DNA from: Rhizophagus sp. LPA8_4_AMF
Taxonomy: Eukaryota > Glomeromycota > Glomeromycetes > Glomerales > Glomeraceae
Assembly (NCBI GenBank): GCA_021464525.1
Contig: JADRCO010000729.1
Coordinates: 1 to 27,407 of the forward strand
Direction: 5' to 3'
DNA: 27,407 nt
Under the pieces are notes generated by a model. That model made no database searches. It saw only the letters and a program-made list of their open reading frames with translations, and had not been told where the DNA came from. The position numbers and the translations under genes are program-made. The stretch's first letter is position 1. Each line of letters starts with the position of its first letter. Positions 1-10,154 of the stretch are shown one piece after another.

Positions 1-1870
1 CACTAATATTGATTCATATAAATACCGTTGACAATTCGCAATAATATCTCTATGGACAACTGCTAGATGATTATATTTCTATAAATGTAAATAAGTTTCA
101 TTATTCAGTGAACACATTGAACATTTATAACTGTTTTTATATACATGCGGCTTTCTTTTGATTAAATTATTTACAGTTGGTAATTCATCTGCACGAATTT
201 TAATCTTGAATAAATTCACATTATGTTCATCAAAAGTAGTGATCTCACTTGACTTCTTTAATATCTTTAAAGTAGTAGACCAATCAATAATTAAAAGTAT
301 TTCACTATTATTAATTAACTTGTTACGTTATAGATTTAAAAATCTTCTATCTGTTGCATCTCATGAATATCTTTGATCATCATTGTCATATTTTTTTCTA
401 TAGGATTATGGTTCTAACAAATGATACTTTTATGTGATAACAGCTTAGGATCAATATATAAAGATTGTTTTTCTCTTCCTTCTTTAGCAAGCGTGTTTAC
501 TTTGTTGTTTTCTTCGTTTTCAGAATGAGCCTTAACTTTAAATAAAAGAACTTTTAATTTAAAAAATTTAATTATCTTGAAACATAAAATCCACCAAATA
601 TTATATAATCGTCAGGTATTAATTAATGTTTGTAAAGAAAATTCCTTTAACTGATCAAAAGTGTCAATAATTGCTTGAACATCCACATATATTTTAACAT
701 TAGCATTCTTTGGATAAACCAATAGTAACAATCAATAGTGATTAATTCTGCTTTAAAAACTGAAGGATTATCTGTAATATTAGTTTTAAATTCTAATTTC
801 AGGTGCTTAACTAAAAATGCACATCCCATATCCACTGAAGTCAAATTATATTTCTTTAAAGAACCATCAATATATGCCTCAATCTCTGAAACCTTTTCCA
901 ATTGTTATCTTATATCTATCAAATGATTTTTTACCGTAATTAGATGAATAAACTTTAGCAAATCAGATGAAATCTGGTGATTAGAATTATTAATTAAACT
1001 TGTAAAAATAGTATTTTCTGCTCTAGCTAAGTATTCAAATACAGACATATCTAAAATATATCTATCATCAATGGATTTAGCATTGATTTTAACTGCTTTA
1101 TCCCTATCTATAGAAATTAAGCATTGTTGTTTAATATTTTTTCTTTTACTTCTTGTATGTAATGTCTTAAGCTCACAGCCTGTACATTATTTAATAATTG
1201 GTAATTTCACTAAAAGTGAAAGATGATCTTTACCAATATCATGAAGCTAATGTTCTATGATCAAATCATTGTCCTTGATATCCGCTATTCTACCAATATG
1301 CGCTGAAGTAGTCTTATTTTCATAAAATGCTAACCAATTACGCTTTTTAACTTGTAGTAAACTAGTAGTTTCAGGAACAATTCTAAAATTTTTTCCTATA
1401 TGAAATTCACTTTTAAGTCATCTGGAACTATTCATATCTAATAAATATCTTTGTTCAACTAATTTGAACCAATTAGGTTTAAGTCCTTTAGTATTTATAT
1501 CATGGATCACTCATAAGTCGTAATAATTCAATAATCTATCATCTCCAGATGAAACCAACTGACTAATATACACAATTCCATGTTTATTGAAGTATTGATT
1601 TATACGATTATTAAAGATCTCTTTATGCGAGAAATAATTTAATATGGGTAGAGTTCCTCCTTTTATAATATTTTCTTCTATCTCACTAACTTGAATAGAT
1701 AAATGGTGATCGTACATTAATGCTAACGTCTGTGCAATAATATTATATTTAACTTTTAAATCACATGCTTTAACTTTCCATTCTACTAAAGGAGATTTAA
1801 TACTAATCATTTCTGATTGTAATTGTCTACACCGTATTCTAGTAACTAAACCTAGCAGACCCTCTGCATT
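1..1870 (-). pseudogene. Decayed LINE (non-LTR retrotransposon) ORF: RT C-terminus, RNase H, zf-RVT
   Basis: Reading the minus strand from about 1,870 down gives a broken but continuous polyprotein. First comes a stretch resembling the region after the LINE reverse transcriptase core (1,510-1,860). A connector follows, then an RNase H domain with the motifs 'YIDGSLKK' near 870 and 'FKAELITI' near 745. After a frameshift near 720 it continues with 'VKIYVDVQAIIDTF' and 'KVKAHSENEENNKVNTLAKEG' split near 480-540. It ends in a zinc-knuckle-like 'CSMCSLNNETYLHLYR' near 60-120, typical of the zf-RVT domain. At least four stops and frameshifts are visible, and the last catalytic Asp of RNase H appears as Asn, so it is dead. 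The element runs off the left edge, and the catalytic RT core is not in the window. The domain order is established for LINEs with RNase H; the assignment to a Glomeromycotina family is inference. Confidence 0.8.
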
Positions 1871-1920
1871 AAGTTAATTATATATTTTAGTAACTTGTCG
1901 TTGAAGTTGAATTGTACCTA

Positions 1921-2832
1921 CACTACTTGGACAAAAGTAGGCGGACTCCTATTTTGTTAATTACTCAAAATTGCACATAATAACAATACTTGAAATTTTA
2001 ATATATAATGATATAGGATCTAATATAAATATACTCAAAATTTCAGATTTCTAGCCTTCATACAACTTTATTAATTAGAAAGAATTTAAAACAATAATTT
2101 GATAATTAATTAAATATAAAAGTGAATAAAGTGAGCTAATAGTCTAATACTGTCAGTTTATTTAGAATTGTACATAGTAATGATATCTGAAATTTTAATA
2201 TGTGGCAGTACAGAGTCCTGGTTAATGTATATACATAAAATTCCTTTTTTCTAGTTTTTGTTTTTATACGGATTATGAAAAAATTAAAAGAAAATTAATG
2301 TTAAAAATAACAGTGCAGTACTTTCACATTTTCTCAAAAATTTGCATAATAAAATATTTTATTTTTTTTTTCATTGTGAAGGATATAGTTTAGAAAAAAT
2401 AAATATATAAATTTTTATATTTTTGTCTTTTCTAAAAAATTAACAATTAACTTAAAAATAAAATGTCATCATTTTTTTTTAATTTAACAATCATCAGAAA
2501 TTTTTAATTAATACAGCTGTATAAAAGTTAGAAGCGTGAAATTTTGATATTATGTTCTTCAAAATCTATGTTATTACATATTAAAATTTCAGGCATTGTT
2601 ATTATGTGCAATTTTGAGCCATTAACAAATATAGAAAGACTGCAACAAGTATAACAATTATCAAATTTCTTTTTTTAATTAATACAGTTATATGAAAGTT
2701 AGAAGCGTGAAACTTTGGTATTATATTCTTTAAATCCTATATTAACACATATTAAAATTTTAAATATTGTTATTATGTGCATTTTTGAGTAATTAACAAA
2801 AATAGGAGTCCGCCTACTTTGTCCAAGTAGTG
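1921..2832. mobile_element. Tc1/mariner-like non-autonomous element (MITE, 912 bp)
   Basis: The two ends are long inverted repeats. The left end starts CACTACTTGGACAAA and continues through 'GTAGGCGGACTCCTA' and 'GTTAATTACTCAAAA'; the reverse complement of the right end (about 2,765-2,832) repeats this for about 65 bases with only small indels and mismatches. The dinucleotide TA flanks both ends (1,919-1,920 and 2,833-2,834), which is the target duplication of Tc1/mariner elements. No transposase reading frame is visible inside, so it must depend on a transposase elsewhere. Weaker second copies of the terminal sequence lie further in on both sides. It sits immediately beside the LINE relic. 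Confidence 0.85.
2499..2814. repeat. Duplicated subterminal unit inside the MITE
   Basis: About 143 bases at 2,499-2,642 recur at 2,671-2,814. Both start with TTTTTAATTAATACAG, pass through 'AAAGTTAGAAGCGTGAAA', and end with 'TGTTATTATGTGCA' followed by a version of 'ATTAACAAA'. The outer copy runs into the terminal inverted repeat and the inner one into a decayed version of it ('TATAGAAAGACTG'). The left side of the element also shows a weaker second copy near 2,145-2,210. Confidence 0.7.
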
Positions 2833-2865
2833 TATATCTTTAATTGCATATCGGTATTACATATT

Positions 2866-3392
2866 TATATATCTATATTTTTTTAAATTATATATAATTA
2901 TATATTATAAATAATGTAACTACTATGTGCTAATTTGTCTTTTAACAATTTATGATTGTTGTCAAAATAATACTAATTATGTCCTTTCTTTCTATTTGAT
3001 ATAAATCTGGGCGTTCTCTCTAGATATTAAATATATACTATCAAACTGATATAATTCCAGATGTCATTATCTGCAAATATTCTGCAGTCTTATTAGACCA
3101 GTTTCCGATAACCTAAAAATTAGTGAAATACAGTATATATCTATATATTTTTAAATTATATATAATTATATATTTTAAATAATATAACTATGTGCTAATT
3201 TGTCTTTTAACAATTTATGATTGTTGTCAAAATAATACTAATTACGTCCTTTCTTTCTATTTGATATAAATCTGAGTGTTCTCTTTAGATATTAAATATA
3301 TACCATCAAACTGATATAATTCCAGATGTCATTATCCGCAAAATATTCTGTAGACCAGTTTCCGATAACCTAAAAATTAGTGAAATACAGTA
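2866..3392 (+). repeat. Two-copy tandem direct repeat, about 265 bp per unit
   Basis: Copy 1 (about 2,866-3,134) and copy 2 (about 3,135-3,392) are nearly identical. Both run from 'TATATCTATAT' through 'GTGCTAATTTGTCTTTTAAC' and 'CCAGTTTCCGATAACC' to 'AAATTAGTGAAATACAGTA'. Copy 2 has a short deletion near 'ATTCTG(CAGTCTTATT)AGACC' and scattered substitutions. There is no coding content. The repeat begins just outside the Tc1-like element, so the element may have inserted next to it or at its edge. Confidence 0.85.
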
Positions 3393-4690
3393 GTATACTA
3401 GTTTAATTATAGTCAGAAATAACCATCATAAAAGATTTCCACCAATCCAAATATGTACTTTCTTGTAGATCAGTAAGTTTTAACTTAATTACTACTTTAT
3501 TGTTCAGTATCACAATTTTAAAATTTTACGGCGATTATAAATTAACTTACAAAAAAAATATTATACTACAGTAACTACACACAATCTGATTCAATTAGAC
3601 AAACACGAATGAATTATTAAAACCTGCTTTAAATAATGTTAAAATCAATGTGTAATACATTAAGAACCACAATAGTCAACGGTTAACTAAATTAATATTT
3701 AATCTAGTAAAACCTACTCAGAAAATGATCATACCCAATTGCTATTTCATTTAAATTAATTATTTGATACGACAAAACTCAATTTTCAGGTAAAAAAAAT
3801 CTGCGAATTCAGCTTGAAATTTTAAATAAAATCAATACAGACAGATGCATGTCATCTTATAAATTCATGTTCTAATTATTTATCAAATTATTTATGAAAT
3901 TATACTTGAATCACTTTTAATATGAAATTTTATTTATATTTTTGGTGATTTGAAAATGACAACATTAATCATGAACGAAAAAGCAATTTTGCTTGTGAGA
4001 ATGTGATATGAAATAGTATACTATAAGATATATTAATTGTGGTAATTAATATGACAGAAAATTACATTATTGTAAAATTTCAAAAATCATATAATAATAT
4101 TTAAGTGATAATATTCGGCTACAATGTGTGTATTTTGGCCACACATAATATAAGATGCTGTATTTTTTTTTGGAAATACAAATAAAATTTCTTTTTTTCA
4201 ATGAATAGTTTTTATTTTTGTAATGATAACATTAAGATTAATTTATTTCTACGTACTAAAAAAAGTAGAGTTTGTTATACAATAGAAGGGTACAAAACAC
4301 TATTGATAATAACAAAAAGGGAAATTATTAAAACTTACAAAAATAAGTCACAACCAGAAGGAATGAACGAAGAAAACACATCATTATTAATGACGAAAGG
4401 ATAATAAACGATAAGCTAAGATACATAAAATTTATTGGAAATTTGAAATTAGATATTGCAAATTACGTATAAAATATGTTTAACCGTGGCAAATAACCAG
4501 TTTTTGCTTATTACATCACTAAATTATCAGGCAGTCTGATGACGTTCACTGATCATAATTGTAAATTTTATGTTAAGATTTTCACATAAAATTAATGTTA
4601 TATACGTAAATTTTAAAGGACTGGCGATCATTTTTTATGACATATCACATAATCTTGATGTAAATATATAACATAAATATTATAAATATG
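3393..4690. other. AT-rich intergenic stretch, nothing recognised
   Basis: I see no convincing gene here. A 67-codon open frame at 4,201-4,404 on the plus strand has no recognisable motif and no family support, and its Lys/Asn/Ile-rich composition is what random AT-rich DNA gives. No long inverted repeats or tRNA-like structures were seen. Confidence 0.5.
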
Positions 4691-5035
4691 TTCTCACGTT
4701 CTCTTCTCTTCTCTTTAGGCCTTCTCTTATCTTGAATATAGTTGTATTTTCTTCGATAAGTAGCTCATTAGATGAAACTAATAAATCAAGAATATTTTCA
4801 TCTGATAGGTCGTTTCTTTCTTTAGATCATCTCTTTTTTTTAGGTCTTTTCTTCGGTTCTCATTTCTTTATTACATCTTCTTTTAGGTATGTAGATTGGA
4901 AGTGTGAGTTGTGTATGGATGAGTGGTTTGTGTATTCCCTCTCGCTCTTTTCTCGCTTTCCATCTTCTCCTTCTCCTTCCCCTTTCTTTCCCTTTCCTCT
5001 TTTCCTCTCTCATTCGCTTTTCCAAATCGGTGTGG
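4690..5035. other. Polypyrimidine (CT-rich) tract
   Basis: From about 4,690 to 4,885, and more strongly from 4,935 to 5,030, the plus strand is dominated by C and T (runs such as TCTCCTTCTCCTTCCCCTTT). The open frames on both strands here (Phe/Ser/Leu-rich on plus, Arg/Lys/Glu-rich on minus) are products of that composition and are not called as genes. A minus-strand peptide 'DENILDLLVSSNELLIEEN' near 4,740-4,815 looks coding-like but is closed by stops; it may be a relic. Confidence 0.5.
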
Positions 5036-5039
5036 AATA

Positions 5040-6105
5040 AAAATGTCTTCCTGGAAAAAAGTGGGCGTTAATATAGGTTTTTATGTCGTACATTTTACAC
5101 GTGACACTTATCTAGAGAATAAAACAAGTTTCGTACGGGTAAAAATGCTTTATTTAATAAAATATATCGTTGCCGGAAGCCGGCTTGCAGTACATAAAAC
5201 TTGCGAGTATATCGCACATGATACGAAAAAAATTATTCTTCTGTTAGGGGTATACGATAATATGAAAGTAGTCTGCTGGAGGATCCCTATTAAAATAATT
5301 AGAAATTATTGCATACGCCTTTCACCAATGCTTTCAGGATGAATTTGACGAATGTCTAGAGGGATATTATTAAACGACGCTCCCAAGATGTTTCGAATTA
5401 CAGCTTCAAGTCCATTAACTGCTTATTCTCTGCCGATTGTAACCGTTTGCTCAACTCTATTGCATGGGAGGGTATTAAATTGTCCTCTAGGAATAATAAG
5501 ACAGTTGAGAGTAATATTGCTCATCTTGATCCCCTAAATTCAAGGATCATCATGGTGTGAATTTACTTCACTCACTCGCATGAAGCATAACTTTTTATAT
5601 ATATACACCTTAATTTTCGTGAAAGGGTTGAAATTTGTGAAATAAAACCGAGGGTTAAAGGTGATTAATATTGTCGTATGATGCCAAGAAAAGCTTCTCA
5701 GAATTGCAAAGTCCTCAACCCTTCATAATATGCAGTTTTAACGCTAATATTTACTTATATGATAGGTCCTATGCCGCAAGAAAGCATTTTCACATTCACA
5801 TTCCTCTCGCATTTGTTTCAAAATTTTTTGTGTCATACAAACACAGCCAACTCACATGACTGTGGTCACAGGTCAGACACTCCGGACCAGTAAAATTATT
5901 TTGAGCAGTAACTATCAAGGCAGTCTACGGCCTATGATCTAAGGTAGATTACGCTCTTCTTTTTGATTAAGATTGGCTTTCTGCCTGAAATCACCTTTAT
6001 GAGGGTGGAACTTCTTATTTGGACGACATATTTTATATATAATGCTTTCATCGGACAAATCAGACGAATTCATACATAGTTCATTGTTACTCTTTACACG
6101 GTATT
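5040..6105. other. Intergenic stretch with slightly higher GC, no gene assigned
   Basis: Short open frames exist on the plus strand (4,923-5,342, 5,352-5,537 and 5,671-5,859), but none shows a motif I recognise and they do not connect into one protein. Base composition is less AT-rich around 5,040-5,560 and 5,860-5,960 than in the flanks. I can name nothing in it. Confidence 0.4.
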
Positions 6106-6107
6106 TC

Positions 6108-6322
6108 TGCAGGTCATATAAATCTTCACAAAATCAATTCATTCAATATTAAAAGAAGAATTTATAACGATTTATATAATTTTGTTTATCAACAAGAAGG
6201 AACAATTGCACAACAAAAATTAGATGCAAATAATTTTGTAAAGGAATTAGAAAATATTAAATCTGAAGACAGTGAATTCTATTATTGAATTACAACAAGC
6301 AATTTGGATGTTTCCAGAATAG
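6108..6322 (+). pseudogene. Coding relic, unknown protein, one frameshift
   Basis: A plus-strand frame reads 'GHINLHKINSFNIKRRIYND' and continues with Gln/Asn/Glu-rich helix-like sequence to a stop at about 6,288. Moving one base near 6,270 keeps it coding-like as 'SIIELQQAIWMFPE' to a stop at 6,320-6,322. The fragment begins right after TTTCTGCAG, which could be a 3' splice site, so it may be an old exon. An AATAAA lies downstream near 6,405. I do not recognise the family. Its amino-acid composition is unlike that of random AT-rich frames around it, which is the main reason to call it. Confidence 0.4.
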
Positions 6323-6638
6323 AAAACAAGTTATTGCCGATTTCATGATGTGGTAATTTACTTGAATGTATGATGTATAAGTGTGAAGGAATTGTAATGT
6401 AAGAAAATAAATGTGCATAATTTTGATTTTGATTTTATTTATTTAGTGATAATGATCGGAAATAATATTTAATATGAAACGATTTCGGAGACCAACAATT
6501 TTCATATTACATGATTTTTATCTGGTATTATTTGTCAACATATTTTTATAGTTGACTCTCAGCTTAACTTAGAAAACTTCATCCTAACTTATTGCTTATA
6601 AGATGGCGTAAAGATCCTAGTGATCAAACTATAATTAA

Positions 6639-6928
6639 AATGTGTCAAGCATTTATAATTCAGTAGGACCAAATATAAGTCAAGAAACTCCTGTAGAAAC
6701 TCATAATGATGATTATATATCTTTTAAAATCGGACATGGCAGAAAGTTCGACAGCTGATAAAAGTAAAACCTGGAACAGCAAAGACTTTTTATATTTTGC
6801 TTGATGAATCAGTTCAAAAAGAAATTATTGCACATGTTTTATCAACAGTTCAAAATAGAAACCAAATACAAAATCCTGTAACTTTGCGACAAAAAGATAT
6901 GAAAATGTGCTATTTTGTATGGAAATAA
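6639..6928 (+). pseudogene. Coding relic, unknown protein, frameshifted
   Basis: The plus strand encodes 'NSVGPNISQETPVETHNDDY' followed by 'ISFKIGHGRK'. A one-base shift near 6,750 lets it continue as 'VRQLIKVKPGTAKTFYILLD' and on to 'ESVQKEIIAHVLSTVQN', ending at a TAA at 6,926-6,928. No start codon fits, so it is a 5'-truncated fragment. Its 3' end overlaps by about 19 bp the 3' end of the convergent minus-strand gene at 6,910. I do not recognise the family. It may belong with the relic at 6,108-6,322, but nothing visible proves that. Confidence 0.45.
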
Positions 6929-8510
6929 ATAACGCCAACACAATAGCTGTTCATAAGCTCTACTGCTGTAGGTGACTTTACTGCAAGTTGAAGATGTCGA
7001 ATTGGTTCAAACCATTCAGCACTGGGAATGACATTCTGCCATGAACCCTCAACATCCTCTCCTCCATGAACTTCCCATTCACATAGAATTTGCCTTGGGT
7101 TAGATAGTTGGTATCCATAGACAAAATCATCTTTATCCACTTCTGATACCTGTGTACATCTCGACGCAACCACCACCTTCTTCCATAAATCGTCTCCTTC
7201 AGAAACTAGATCTCTATAATTCATGCTTTTGATTCTGTCAGTCTCAACCCAATACACGATGATTCCATTAAATCCTTTACTTGTCTTAATCCAATCAATT
7301 GCATTGTCAATTGATGGGTTTAGGTAAAAGCTAGGACTAGACCCAAAATCGAGACTGTGTCTGCAATGTGCAACCTTGATTCCATTCTTACTAATTGCCT
7401 GGGCACTTTGATAATTTGTTGCGTGGAAGAAAGCTTGTCGTGTAGTATTTGTCAAATTGGCATCAGCGACTTTTGTATTGTTACTTAAAATTTTATCTAT
7501 TCCAGTAGCGATATCACTATATGATGAGGCAAACATTTGTGGCCCGACTTTCCTATCGTAACTGTTCCATTGATTGCGTGGGAATTGTGCATTATAGAAA
7601 ATGGTATCAAAGGTCATCTGAATGTTGGAACCCCATGGATTGAGAACCCATTCAAATAACCAATGATATAAAATCTTTTTAGACCAGAGGATGTCATCAC
7701 ACACACTATTACGGAGTTCATTTGAGGCTTCTTCTGTAAGACCCCATTCCACAAGTAATCTCTTATCATCGCCTGAAGTTACACCACTTATGCCAGTTCC
7801 CTCAATGCCAACAAAGATTTTTGGGTTCAGCCGCTGGCGTTCTTCAAGAAAATCAAACATGAGTTCCGAATTTGTTTTAATATCAAGGTGGACTTCCCCT
7901 TCAAGAAATGACCTAACGAGGTTTGATTGAAACCCTCGGCTAATGAAATAGGTCATGATTTCAGGATCAATACTGTCGCTTGTTGGTACTGTTGGTACAT
8001 AAGATAATAATATGGCTCCGGGTGTAGTTGATGAGGCTGATAACGAAATGGCAGACATACGTGAAGTTTTCTCTTTTAATTATTTAAAATCATTTAATTA
8101 ATGTTGTTTGAAGGTCAGAAGTGATTTATAAAAAGTTGCTTACCCTTAGTTTTTAGTTTTTTTCGAAAATTATAATACGAAACTTCATCAATGACAAGCT
8201 TCATATATCGTGCGTGCTTGAAGTATAAAACTTGTAAATATCAAAACAAAACTTAAAATTGCAGTAAAATGAGTGTTCATACCTTATCAAATGCGAGCAT
8301 GAATTTATAAAAAGAATAATAAGGAATATCTTCATGGAACAAGACTGCTTGTTCGCCCAGAACTGAAACTTTAACTACTACATTTTTATATTTTACCGTA
8401 CTCTTTTCCTTAATGATTCCAAGCTTAAAAGCTTGTTGTAAATAATTATTGTGTTTCGTTTTCTGCAGTTTAAATCCACTTTGGATTTCAACTATATTGT
8501 CAAAAGTCAT
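6910..8510 (-). CDS. ADP-ribosyltransferase-like (DUF3990-like) protein, three-exon model
   Basis: The 382-codon exon (6,910-8,058 from its first ATG) is the longest open frame in the window. Its residues 210-320 look like the DUF3990/ART-like fold: 'FFHATNYQSAQAI' with a His at 212, 'LDFGSSPSFYLNPSIDNAI' with a Tyr at 245, and 'DDFVYGYQLSNP', similar to the D-x-V-x-G motif of DUF3990. I extend it upstream by two introns that keep the frame: exon 1 8,283-8,510, intron GTATGA...CAAG (66 nt), exon 2 8,144-8,216, intron GTAAGC...AAAAG (71 nt), exon 3 6,910-8,072. The joined product would have 487 residues. No signal peptide or membrane segment is seen, suggesting an intracellular protein. The substrate is unknown and the third catalytic residue is unclear, so activity is uncertain. 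The simpler alternative is a single-exon 382-residue gene. Confidence 0.65.
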
Positions 8511-8737
8511 AGTCGAATATTAGGAGTGTTAATAAAAGACATGATACGAAAATAATAAAATAATGTAAAATATTTATTTTTGCAGAAACAAGAAACAAAA
8601 AACAAAAGAAACAAGTATATGAGAAATTTTTCATTGATAAATCACTTCATTTATTAAACTTTTTGTATTGATTATATTTTGACTACTGCATATCAAATGT
8701 AATGATGTAGGTTCGAAAGAGATTGTGTCATTGCTAT

Positions 8738-8751
8738 GATATCATGATATC
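8738..8751. repeat. Perfect 14-bp palindrome
   Basis: GATATCATGATATC is its own reverse complement. It lies upstream of the ART-like gene (228 bp from its start) and could be a binding site, but AT-rich DNA gives such palindromes by chance. Confidence 0.3.
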
Positions 8752-8848
8752 ACCATCTATTCAAAAAATTGATAAATGAAATTGTCTATATTTTTTTTTT
8801 ATACTAATTGTAGGATGTAGCGGTTAAAATCATTAACTTTATTAATAT

Positions 8849-9153
8849 TAGAATTTGGATCCGTTATCCGTTTGAATTTTCAATAAAGTTGTAATTTACA
8901 GTTACAAATAAGTGTTTGAAACAAAAAATTGTGAAATATATATTCCTTGCAGAATTGATAAAATTTATTTCAATTTTTTATATAGCCGTTGGATATTGAT
9001 TTTAAATCAATTACTACATTATTATGAAAATAAATTCTTAAAAAACTGTTATTATAGACGATCATTGGCTTAATGACCATCTGCTACACCATTTAAATCC
9101 TGGACGATCGTCCAAATTATTAATATCCGTTCAAACAACGGATCCAAACTCTA
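8849..9153. mobile_element. hAT-type MITE, 305 bp with 8-bp target duplication
   Basis: The ends are inverted repeats: TAGAATTTGGATCCGTT on the left and, reading the right end in reverse, TAGAGTTTGGATCCGTT (16 of 17 identical). They are flanked by a perfect 8-bp direct repeat ATTAATAT (8,841-8,848 and 9,154-9,161). An 8-bp duplication and ends beginning TAGAG are hallmarks of hAT transposons. No coding sequence lies inside. A 14-bp palindrome TGGACGATCGTCCA near the right end and repeated 'ATCCGTT' words are possible transposase-binding sites. Confidence 0.85.
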
Positions 9154-9273
9154 ATTAATATATATTACAAGACACTATTTTTTTCACAATAACAGACATG
9201 CATGTCACAGGCGCAGTAATCTGTGGCGCAGTACCACTAACTATCGAAGCACTTTAGCAATTACGTATTTATG

Positions 9274-10154
9274 TCATCCATAGACAAACCCGTAAATAGA
9301 CGATAGTGAAAAAGTTTTAACTCTTCCTATCATAGCCCTACCCATATGTGCATCCACATTGATGCTGCTGAAGAGACCATAAACCTTTCGAGCTCTTTCA
9401 ATTCTTTTTCGAAGAGCTTCTTCTGAAACATCTTTGGGAATTTGTGTCTTCACATCATCAGCAACTAGAGACTGAGACGCCAGATCTCCATGATTCAATG
9501 ATCTATAATGATCATACCATTTTGTCAATGCTTCTCCAAAATCAAAGTAATAGCGAAGAACATCTTGCGTTGTCTTTTTAAGGTGGTCTTCACCAGAAAC
9601 AATCTTATTATATAGGTTGTGTAAAATATTTGAGTCGGTGTTCGATTCAGAGGTGAGTACAGGCTACAAGATTTCTTCATTTTCGGGATCAGCAGTAGTT
9701 GACTCCTTAATCAGTCTTTGCAACTTGGGAATTTCCCCTATCAACTAGATTCTTAGACTGCTTTGCCTTTTTACTAGTAGATGCGGATGATTCGTTACTA
9801 TCTTCCCTAGAACGTTTTTTCTGCGCGCTACTCGAAGCCTGTTCTACTGGAACCGTTTTCAAATCGTCAGTTTTCATATCAGCTGATGGGCAGATAGGAC
9901 ACAACTTGCGTGGATTAACGATGCAATTGTAATGCACGATATGCTTGCAGGTTAAATATACGAGCGGTTTTGAGGGAGCTTGAGGAGGAATCGAAGAAAG
10001 CCTAGAGGAGGAAGGCACGAATAAAGGCCTCCAGAGCATATAGCGCATCTAAAATTACTTTTGACTCGTTGAGTTGCGATAACTGGGAATTCCGGTTTGT
10101 GACCATATCATCATCAACAAGATAGTGCGGAAATAAGATTTTGAGGATAATCAT
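9274..10154 (-). pseudogene. RING-like zinc-finger family pseudogene (expanded Rhizophagus-type family)
   Basis: Read on the minus strand in three frames, the locus gives one protein. It starts with ATG at 10,154 and a helical N-terminus ('VDDDMVTNRNSQLSQLNESK'). A frameshift near 10,000 leads to a Cys/His segment 'LTCKHIVHYNCIVNPRKLCP' then 'ICPS', resembling the second half of a RING finger, and to a Ser/Lys-rich acidic-basic linker. Another frameshift near 9,735 leads into 'KLQRLIKES', then an in-frame TAG near 9,666 (one change from CAG), then 'VLRYYFDFGEALTKWYDHYR' and a Lys/Arg-rich helix 'EEALRKRIERARKVYGLF'. The expected upstream CxxC pair is not in frame. With two frameshifts and one stop it is a pseudogene. 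I recall this architecture as common in Rhizophagus irregularis; that rests on memory, not a search. Confidence 0.65.

Noticed and set aside
4201..4404. 67-codon plus-strand open frame
   Set aside because: Composition is that of random AT-rich DNA, with no motif and no homolog within the window.
4923..5342. 139-codon plus-strand open frame
   Set aside because: The first third is translated from the polypyrimidine tract, and the rest shows no domain or start context worth trusting.
5925..5950. TCTACGGCCTATGATC resembling the start of fungal 5S rRNA
   Set aside because: Only the first few bases are similar; the internal control region and the rest of 5S are absent.
8705..8720. GGTTCGAAAG resembling a tRNA B box
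   Set aside because: The last two bases do not fit GGTTCGANNCC, and no A box or cloverleaf can be drawn around it.
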